Of a stretch of 64,000 nt of DNA, positions 57,797-64,000 are shown piece after piece. Location of the stretch: positions 111,556-175,555 of the forward strand of contig JAJUGR010000003.1 of NCBI GenBank assembly GCA_029265905.1, written 5' to 3'. The DNA comes from Sporomusaceae bacterium (GTDB taxonomy: Bacteria > Bacillota > Negativicutes > Acidaminococcales > JAJUGR01). Position 1 is the first letter of the stretch; each line of letters begins with the position of its first letter. A program made the translations under genes and the position numbers. Under the pieces are notes generated by a model, which was not told the DNA's origin, searched no databases, and saw nothing but the letters and a program-made list of their open reading frames with translations.

Positions 57797-58987
57797 CTAA
57801 CCTTTTTCTTGATCGTCCGTCACGGATTTTTGCTGCCGCAAAACAAGCATTAACGCAACGATGAGCATAGCGACGATCATGCCGACCACGCCCGGCCAGG
57901 CATAGCGGCTCCAAAAACGGCCGCCCGCCGTTCCAGCGATGACAGAGCCGGCATAATAAAAGGTGAGATACCAGGCTGACGCCTGGGCCTTGTCAAAGGT
58001 CGCACAGCGCCCGACCCAGCCGCTGATCGTAGTATGATTGGCCGCAAAGGCGCCGCTAAACAAGATCATGCCCGCCAATTTTATTTCGAAGGGTGCCGCC
58101 AGCGTCACCAGGCACCCCAGCAGCATCAGCGCGACACCGCCAATCAGCACCGCACCATGTGAATACAGCGCAGCAAGCCGCCCCACCAGCGGAGCAATCA
58201 TTGTCCCCACTGCGTTCAACAGAAACAGGCTGCCGATTGCCGCCGGCGATAAATTGTAGGGTTCGGCCATCAGCAGATAACTAATGTAATTGAACAAGGT
58301 TACAAAAGAGCCCATGAGCAAGAAGCCGCATGCATACAAATTCATCAGCTGCCGCTCTTTAATCGCCCGCCGCAGTGATTCCATCAAGCCGAGTGTCTTG
58401 CCCCCCTGCCCGCCCTGGTGCTGCGATCGGGGCAAGGAATAAACAAACCAAATCGCAGCCAGCGCAGCAATAACCGCCAACAAAAACAGGGCCACGCGCC
58501 AGGAGTACCACGAGGTAAACCAGCCGGCCGAAAGCCTGCCCATCATTCCCCCAACGGTGGTGCCACTAATGTACAGCCCCATGATGATCCCTGCTTGGTG
58601 CGGCGGAAATTCCTCCATCACGTAAGCCATGGCGTTGGCGGGAAAACCGGCCAGCGCCAGGCCTTGCAAGCTGCGCAAGGCCAAGAACACTTCATATTGC
58701 GGGCTGAGCGCCGCCAGCCCTTCCAAAACCGCCGCCGTTAGCAACGCCGCGGACATAATCCGCTTGCGGCCCCACCGTTTCGACAACTGCGGGGCGGCCA
58801 GCATCCCGACAATTACCCCCGCCAGGGTCACTGACAGCGACAAACTCGCTAGCATTGGCGTCACCTGAAAATAGGCAGAAAAGATCGGCAGCAACGGTTG
58901 CGTGCAATACATCAGCGAATAGGTTGTAAATCCGCCAAGAAACAATGCCAGCACCGCTTGCCACAAGGCCTTGTTTGTGCGGCTCAC
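57797..58987 (-). CDS. MFS transporter (YnfM/arabinose-efflux type)
   Basis: 396 residues, GTG start after GAGGGGGGAAG, 12 membrane segments: TTYSLMYCTQPLLPIFSAYFQVTP and LAAPQLSKRWGRKRIM at the start, RSLQGLALAGFPANAMAYVMEEFPP in the middle, and AANHTTISGWVGRCA in the second half. These are drug/metabolite exporters of the DHA1 group. Its own terminator and start suggest a single-gene unit. Substrate unknown. Confidence 0.88.
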   Translation of the reverse strand: MSRTNKALWQAVLALFLGGFTTYSLMYCTQPLLPIFSAYFQVTPMLASLSLSVTLAGVIVGMLAAPQLSKRWGRKRIMSAALLTAAVLEGLAALSPQYEVFLALRSLQGLALAGFPANAMAYVMEEFPPHQAGIIMGLYISGTTVGGMMGRLSAGWFTSWYSWRVALFLLAVIAALAAIWFVYSLPRSQHQGGQGGKTLGLMESLRRAIKERQLMNLYACGFLLMGSFVTLFNYISYLLMAEPYNLSPAAIGSLFLLNAVGTMIAPLVGRLAALYSHGAVLIGGVALMLLGCLVTLAAPFEIKLAGMILFSGAFAANHTTISGWVGRCATFDKAQASAWYLTFYYAGSVIAGTAGGRFWSRYAWPGVVGMIVAMLIVALMLVLRQQKSVTDDQEKG

Positions 58988-59159
58988 CTACTTCCCCCCT
59001 CTCACACGCTAGTTTTGCAGTTTCCCCCCAATCGATCCAATGCTCCGGCCAGAATCGACGCCCCACCTCACCCGTCGCCAAAAGACCTCGGGTTGTTGTG
59101 CCAGGCGCGCGATCCAGCCAGAGCATAAAACCAGCACTACTATATTGAATAAAGAGGCT

Positions 59160-60398
59160 TTAGATAAAGACTTTGAACACCCCGGCAAAATTAAGCACCA
59201 TAGCGAAGGTCATACAGACAAACGCAGCCACCATTAACTGTGTAAAGACTCGTTTGGAATCGACGTCAGCGGGCAGCGCCGCCATGGCCAGGGCGCCCAG
59301 CGATGACAGCGGGCTATAGCAGACCCCGTATCCGACGGATTGTATCGCCTGTATTAACTGCACCGGCTCCACTGCCCCATGAAATTCTTGCACCAAACTT
59401 GGCACCAAGGGAATCAAGGTTGGTGCTACCACCCCGACAAAACTGGAAACAAAGGTCATCAACCCGGCGACTAAGCCAATGATTGGCGCCGCTGTGTTTG
59501 GGTTCATGATGCTCGTCAAAAATTTGGCTACCATCTTCACGCCGCCCACATGAGACATCACTTCCACGAGCATGCCCGTTCCCCCAACCATGAGCAGAAC
59601 GCCCCAGCTGACATTTTTAATAACGTCTTTCTCGTTTGCTACATTGGACAGCAGCATTAATGCTGCACCAATAAACATAGCACCACCGAGAGGCATTTTC
59701 AAGAACATGATTAACACGAGAACCAACAGGATTACGCCCAGCGTTATCTTTTGCTTCATACTAAACGCTTCGGGCTTGTTCAGCGCCACGTCTTCAAGAG
59801 ATTTGGCTGTATAACCACCAAAGACAAAATAAACTATCGTTGCTTGCAAGAGCATGCTCGTGAAGGTAGCCGCCCAGATTGGCAGATAAGAATCCACCCC
59901 CACTTTCGCGGCCAACCCGGCCGTCACAAGGCCGATGATACTAATCGGCCCGGCTCCGCCCATGATCGCACCCGCCAAAATCATGACGCACATGATAATC
60001 GGATTGATTTGGCTTTTTCCGCCGGCGATCAGCGCAACAGGCAGCATGAAGATAACCACTGCCGGATCAGCGCCGCAGACCGTCAAGGCCGTGGTTGCGA
60101 ACATGAACGCCCAAGGCAAAAATTTGGCATAATTTCTAATTTTGTATGCCAACTTTTCCGCCACCAATTTGGTCGTTCCGTTTGTGGAGGCAAAAGAGAA
60201 CATAAACTGCGCAGCCATCATCATGAAGAAAACATCCAAAGGCCAATACCGGACGAGCTCTTTCCCTTTTATGCCGAAGACAAAATGCCCGAGCAGGAAC
60301 GCGAAACTCATTGCGACAACACCGATGTTAACCTTCCGCACCACACCTAGGACAATTGACGCTACCAGCGCCACAATGGACATCAATGCGAAACTCAT
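59160..60398 (-). CDS. MatC-like dicarboxylate carrier (SLC13/IT-superfamily)
   Basis: 412 residues, about 11 membrane segments, beginning MSFALMSIVALVASIVLGVVRKVNIGVVAMSFAFLLG, which resembles the MatC N-terminal domain found in malonate and other dicarboxylate carriers, and with GADPAVVIFMLPVALIAGG and GGAGPISIIGLVTAGL. It is 43 bases downstream of the aconitase-type gene on the same strand, so the two form one unit that likely imports a tricarboxylate or dicarboxylate and isomerises it. Confidence 0.82.
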   Translation of the reverse strand: MSFALMSIVALVASIVLGVVRKVNIGVVAMSFAFLLGHFVFGIKGKELVRYWPLDVFFMMMAAQFMFSFASTNGTTKLVAEKLAYKIRNYAKFLPWAFMFATTALTVCGADPAVVIFMLPVALIAGGKSQINPIIMCVMILAGAIMGGAGPISIIGLVTAGLAAKVGVDSYLPIWAATFTSMLLQATIVYFVFGGYTAKSLEDVALNKPEAFSMKQKITLGVILLVLVLIMFLKMPLGGAMFIGAALMLLSNVANEKDVIKNVSWGVLLMVGGTGMLVEVMSHVGGVKMVAKFLTSIMNPNTAAPIIGLVAGLMTFVSSFVGVVAPTLIPLVPSLVQEFHGAVEPVQLIQAIQSVGYGVCYSPLSSLGALAMAALPADVDSKRVFTQLMVAAFVCMTFAMVLNFAGVFKVFI

Positions 60399-60441
60399 TT
60401 TTAACGCCCCTTCACTTTAAATTTCCCCCGCAAGGGACGCT

Positions 60442-62382
60442 TTACTGCATTTTCCCCTTCAAATAATTGATCGCTCCGCCTGCTTTCAAGACCTGCTTGT
60501 CATAGTCAGATGCTTCCACTAGTGCTGTTAGGGCAAGCTTTTTATTCAGCACTTTTACTATGACTTCCCCCTTATCGACTTGATCATACACGTCGTCGAT
60601 TTCAAGCACGTCATTCATTTCAAGCACGTCATAGTCTTCCTTGTTTTTAAATACCAGCGGCAGTATGCCATAATTAAACAAGTTTTCCTTATGGATCCGG
60701 GCATAAGACTTGGCCACTACCGCTTTAACGCCAAGGAACATGGGCAGCAACGCCGCATGCTCGCGGCTGGAGCCTTGCCCGTAGTTTTCCCCACCGATGA
60801 TGATCGTGCTCTTCAGGCGTTTTGCCCGGCTTACAAATTCCGGATCAGTATAACAGAAGGTATATTCCGCAAATTTAGGAATATTGGCGATGTACTTTAA
60901 GATATTAGAACCGGCCGGAATGATGTCATCGGTGGTAATATTGTCGCCAACTTTCAGCGCGGCCGTTGCTTGGATCGCCTTTTCCAGCGGGCCCCGTTCC
61001 GGCAATTGAACAATATTGTTCCCGCGAACAATTTCTACGTTTGCGGGGTCTTTTACATCGGCGGGACTGATGATCATGCTATCGTCAACAGGATATTCGC
61101 TTGGCTCCACGATATTTTTGAGGCTATTTACATCGACGACATCGCGAGGATCGGTTATTTTTCCGGTTAGCGCCGTCGCCGCCGCGGTCTCCGGACCGAC
61201 CAGGTATACCGATGCATCAGGCGTGCTGCTACGCCCCGGGAAGTTGCGGTTGGAAGTTCTCACCGCTACTCCCTGAGCCGGCGGGGCTTGGCCGATGCCG
61301 ACGCACGGCCCGCAGGCACATTCGAGAATACGAGCGCCGCTGGCGACCAAATCCGCCAAGACACCTTCCGCGATCAATTGCTCCAACACTTGTTTGGAAC
61401 CAGGCCCCACCGTCAAATCCACTTCTTTATGAACTTTTTTGCCTTTTAAAATTTTGGCCGCCTTCGCAATGTCCGAATAGGATGCATTCGTGCAGCTGCC
61501 GATAAATACCGACCCTACCTTGACTTCGCCCACTTCCCGCACCTTGCAGACCAAATCCGGCATATGGGGCTTGGCAACCAACGGTTCCAGCTCGCTCATA
61601 TTGATTTCAATTTCGCTGTCGTAGGCTGCATCAGCGTCCGGCAGCAGTTCTACCCAATCTTGCTCTCTGCCCTGCGCTTTCAAAAACGCTCTGGTCACTT
61701 CATCGCTGGGGAAGATGCCCGTCGTGGCACCCATCTCGATGCACATATTGGCGATGGTTGCCCGCTGCGGCACCGACAACGTCCTGATCCCCGCCCCGGC
61801 AAACTCGAATATATAGCCTACGCCGCCCTTAACCGTCAATATTCTGAGGAGTTCCAACGTAATATCTTTAGCCGATACCCCTGGCTGCAGTTCACCGATC
61901 AAATTAACCTTCATCACTTTGGGCGTGACCAATTTAAACCCATCACCCAGCATGCCCTTGGCAACAGTAAGTCCGCCGCTGCCGATGGCAAGCATCCCCA
62001 GCGCCCCCGAGGTAGGCGTATGGCTGTCCGCCCCCAGCATCACTTGTCCCGGCTTTGCGAAGCGCTGAACATGGAGAAAGTGGCAAACCCCATTCCCAGG
62101 TTTGGAAAAATAGGCTCCGTAGCGTTGGGAGGCGCTCCGAATATAGGCATGGTCATCCGATGTTTCTGTCGCCGTAACCAACGTGTTGTGGTCTACATAA
62201 AACACGGAAGGGTTGGCACTCAGTTTTTCCGGCTTCAGGCTTTCAAGAATTTGCGCCCCCATAACGCCAGTTAAATCTGACCACAACGTTTGGTCTACCT
62301 TGATGGTGATCTGTTCTTTCGGCTGCATGCTGCCCTCCAGCAGATGGCCGGCAAGAATTTTTTTTGTAATGTTCCACCCCAT
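60442..62382 (-). CDS. Aconitase-family hydratase, fused large and small domains (about 646 residues)
   Basis: One chain with catalytic core and swivel domain: GADSHTPTSGALGMLAIGSGG, cluster cysteines in GSCTNAS and CACGPCVGIGQ, substrate Arg in TSNRNFPGRSSTP, and C-terminal GGENYGQGSSREHAALLPMFLGVKAVVAKSYARIHKENLFNYGILPL. At about 646 residues it is shorter than AcnA and AcnB and close to the aconitase/LeuC-LeuD-fusion type found in anaerobes, so citrate/aconitate/isocitrate isomerisation is the best guess. The ATG at 62382 follows GGAGG by nine bases. The direct repeats at 62449-62466 lie in the promoter region. Confidence 0.9.
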   Translation of the reverse strand: MGWNITKKILAGHLLEGSMQPKEQITIKVDQTLWSDLTGVMGAQILESLKPEKLSANPSVFYVDHNTLVTATETSDDHAYIRSASQRYGAYFSKPGNGVCHFLHVQRFAKPGQVMLGADSHTPTSGALGMLAIGSGGLTVAKGMLGDGFKLVTPKVMKVNLIGELQPGVSAKDITLELLRILTVKGGVGYIFEFAGAGIRTLSVPQRATIANMCIEMGATTGIFPSDEVTRAFLKAQGREQDWVELLPDADAAYDSEIEINMSELEPLVAKPHMPDLVCKVREVGEVKVGSVFIGSCTNASYSDIAKAAKILKGKKVHKEVDLTVGPGSKQVLEQLIAEGVLADLVASGARILECACGPCVGIGQAPPAQGVAVRTSNRNFPGRSSTPDASVYLVGPETAAATALTGKITDPRDVVDVNSLKNIVEPSEYPVDDSMIISPADVKDPANVEIVRGNNIVQLPERGPLEKAIQATAALKVGDNITTDDIIPAGSNILKYIANIPKFAEYTFCYTDPEFVSRAKRLKSTIIIGGENYGQGSSREHAALLPMFLGVKAVVAKSYARIHKENLFNYGILPLVFKNKEDYDVLEMNDVLEIDDVYDQVDKGEVIVKVLNKKLALTALVEASDYDKQVLKAGGAINYLKGKMQ

Positions 62383-62448
62383 AATAATCAACCTCCATCT
62401 TCGTTGTTCAAAAAACCAGTCCCCCTACTCGATAGCATAACGCCTGAT

Positions 62449-62466
62449 TGTGTCACCACTGTGTCA
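62449..62466 (-). promoter_or_regulatory. Two TGACACA direct repeats at 11-base period, possible operator of the aconitase unit
   Basis: TGTGTCA (plus strand) occurs at 62449 and 62460, exactly 11 bases apart, about 70-85 bases upstream of the aconitase-type start. An OmpR-type regulator is expected because a histidine kinase gene sits immediately upstream. Only two copies are visible. Confidence 0.45.
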
Positions 62467-62495
62467 ACATTTAGAAAAATCAATTTTCGGTAGCT

Positions 62496-63971
62496 TTATT
62501 CGATTCTAGGCATTGTAATGATAAAAGTCGCACCGGCTCCTTTTTGACTAAAGGCCTCAATCTCTCCCCCCATGGCGTGAATCAAGCTTCTGCTAATGGT
62601 CAGGCCTAGGCCATTGCCGCCACCCGTACGGACCCGGGATTTATCGGTCCGATAGAATCGGTCCCAGATTAAAGGCAGATCTGCCTCCGCAATCCCTTCT
62701 CCCTCATCTATCACTAAAACTTGCAACTGATTCTCTGTTGCCCTTAACTGCAAGGTAATCGTCGCACCAATCGGCGAACATCGGATCGCATTACTCAACA
62801 GATTATCCAACACCTGTTCCATACGACCTTCATCGCCCAACAAATAACAATGCTCTATTCGCAAGGAGAGAAGCAACGTGAGTTTATTTTCCCACAGCAG
62901 CGAAGACCACTTATCCTCCAGTTTCCGAAGCAGCCTGGCGATATCGAACTTTTCTTGCCTAATCAGGAGCTTGCCTGATTCTAATTGCTCCATGTCCATA
63001 ATGTCAGCCACTAAGCGCGCCATTCTGTCCGTTTCCGCCAAGATTCGCTGCAGATAATGATCTCTAGAAGTTTCATCCTCGCCAATCCCATCAACCAGCG
63101 CCTCGGCCGTAGCCTTGATGCAAGTAATCGGCGTCTTTAATTCATGCGATATATTGGCGAAGAATTCGCGCCGTGTGCGGTGAGTTTGCGCAATCGACTC
63201 AGCCATCGCATTAAAGGTATTGCCCAACGCCCCAATTTCATCTTCTCCGGAAGTACGGGTGCGACTTGCATAATCGCCGGCAGAAAAGCGTTTTGCCGCC
63301 GCCGCAATATCGGCAATTGAATGGGTTAAGTTGTGGGATAAAAACATACCAAATAAAACAGCCGCTCCGCCGCCAACGATGGTCGGCCAAAAGTAAAAGC
63401 GAATAATTCGTTGCAGGACAAGGCCAATATTATCAAAGAAAAAATACCCCATCAGCATTGCTTTTTTGTCGCCGATCAATACCGGTTCCGACATTACCAA
63501 AGCACTCTGCCCATCCGGCAAAAAGACAACTTGCGATTTCGACCCGTCAGGTGACCTGCGTAGATTATAGGCGTTTTCTCCCCTTTGCACGGTGGCAACG
63601 CCCTGCAACACCTGCCCCGCTTCATCCTCGACCCACAAATTTGCACCGCTGGCAACCATTGCCAACTGCCATAATCGATCATCAATCTGCCGATCTTCCC
63701 TAAACTCCGCCGCAAAAAAACTCGCGATATTCTCAACCCGCTTGCTCAATTCCCCTTTGCTTTCAACAAATTCACCCTTATAGCCAATATAGAACAAAAT
63801 AATTGTTATAAACATAACCAAAACTACCGCTAAATGGCTTATGACCTGCCGATAAAAGAGAGTCAAGTCCAATATTGTGTGTAAAAACGATTCGGTAGAA
63901 TATGGCATTTCGCTACATGATGCGTACGACTGGGCTGGACGATAACTTTGCAGCTGTTCGCCAATCGTCAT
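62496..63971 (-). CDS. Sensor histidine kinase with large extracytoplasmic domain
   Basis: About 490 residues. A membrane segment near residues 40-65 (VISHLAVVLVMFITIILFYIGY), an extracytoplasmic sensor of about 130 residues (with DRLWQLAMVASGANLWVEDEAG), a second membrane segment (FYFWPTIVGGGAAVLFGMFL), HAMP, HisKA box FFANISHELKTPITCIK, and HATPase_c with DEGEGIAEADL and GGNGLGLTISR. The start at 63971 overlaps a TGA in the upstream frame (ATGA), as expected for a response regulator-kinase pair; the ATG of MPYSTESF is an alternative. It may control the aconitase and carrier genes downstream. Confidence 0.88.
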   Translation of the reverse strand: MTIGEQLQSYRPAQSYASCSEMPYSTESFLHTILDLTLFYRQVISHLAVVLVMFITIILFYIGYKGEFVESKGELSKRVENIASFFAAEFREDRQIDDRLWQLAMVASGANLWVEDEAGQVLQGVATVQRGENAYNLRRSPDGSKSQVVFLPDGQSALVMSEPVLIGDKKAMLMGYFFFDNIGLVLQRIIRFYFWPTIVGGGAAVLFGMFLSHNLTHSIADIAAAAKRFSAGDYASRTRTSGEDEIGALGNTFNAMAESIAQTHRTRREFFANISHELKTPITCIKATAEALVDGIGEDETSRDHYLQRILAETDRMARLVADIMDMEQLESGKLLIRQEKFDIARLLRKLEDKWSSLLWENKLTLLLSLRIEHCYLLGDEGRMEQVLDNLLSNAIRCSPIGATITLQLRATENQLQVLVIDEGEGIAEADLPLIWDRFYRTDKSRVRTGGGNGLGLTISRSLIHAMGGEIEAFSQKGAGATFIITMPRIE

Positions 63972-64000
63972 ATTCGCTCAGATTGAGGTAACGCTTGCCG
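63968..64000 (-). CDS. Possible C-terminal end of an upstream response regulator
   Basis: Ten codons (reading RQALPQSERI, then TGA) enter from the right edge and stop at 63968, overlapping the kinase ATG. The overlap and the position upstream of a kinase suggest a response regulator, but the stretch is too short to assign. Confidence 0.3.
   Translation of the reverse strand, partial: RQALPQSERI

Noticed and set aside
1-64000. tRNA, rRNA, insertion sequence or phage genes
   Set aside because: No tRNA-like cloverleaf, conserved rRNA segment, transposase/integrase motif or attachment repeat was noticed; a tRNAscan and IS search would settle it.

Overview
The window looks like chromosomal DNA of an anaerobic, ferredoxin-based Firmicute, most likely a Negativicute of the Sporomusaceae type. 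This is an inference from gene content: 2-oxoacid:ferredoxin oxidoreductases, citrate lyase, a 2-hydroxycarboxylate transporter, Ptb/Buk pairs, sigma-54 control, strong GGAGG ribosome sites and frequent GTG/TTG starts. No rRNA, tRNA, CRISPR or insertion sequence was seen. Most genes are on the minus strand.

Layout. 0-1.1 kb: end of a 2-oxoacid:ferredoxin oxidoreductase operon (alpha subunit cut by the window edge, and a ferredoxin). 1.1-12.5 kb: three paralogous secreted coiled-coil proteins with an unfamiliar C-terminal repeat domain, enclosing glycogen phosphorylase, two esterase-fold proteins and two tandem ATP-grasp enzymes. One surface-protein gene is preceded by a GEMM-I (cyclic dinucleotide) riboswitch. 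12.7-19.5 kb: small secreted or membrane proteins, a frameshifted metallophosphatase, a probable metal-stress module (DUF305 protein, OmpR-type two-component system, Met-rich secreted protein with 11-bp repeats upstream), and a MarR/flavin-enzyme pair sharing a palindromic operator. 19.6-30.4 kb: an isocitrate-lyase-family enzyme and a citrate lyase locus (citD-citE-citF, then an orphan regulator lacking the phospho-acceptor Asp, citC, citG and an LctP permease), with a divergent LysR regulator and a DcuC-type transporter. 30.4-37.4 kb: transporters, two membrane ferredoxins, a YeeE/YedE pair, a DUF2202 protein and an OFA-family transporter.

37.4-57.7 kb is the most striking part. A PrpR-like sigma-54 activator gene is flanked by four near-consensus -24/-12 promoters. 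They face a long putative catabolic operon (carboxyltransferase-fold protein, AhpD-like protein, P-loop ATPase, complete 2-oxoacid:ferredoxin oxidoreductase, Ptb, Buk, two aconitase-family proteins plus a small subunit, 2HCT transporter), a second butyrate kinase gene, a CoA-transferase/HMG-CoA-lyase-like/MFS operon, and the activator itself. The logic suggests uptake of a hydroxy- or branched dicarboxylate, isomerisation or cleavage, ferredoxin-linked oxidative decarboxylation to acyl-CoA, and ATP formation through acyl phosphate. Two members have altered active sites: an aconitase paralogue without the usual DSH and NRNFxGR motifs, and a carboxyltransferase homologue with Glu in place of the carbamylated Lys and no biotin domain. 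The substrate cannot be named from sequence alone.

57.8-64 kb: an MFS exporter, a MatC-like carrier, a fused aconitase-type hydratase and a histidine kinase whose partner gene lies beyond the window.

Two apparent single-base frameshifts (metallophosphatase near 14.53 kb, ferredoxin near 46.30 kb) could be real mutations or sequence errors.
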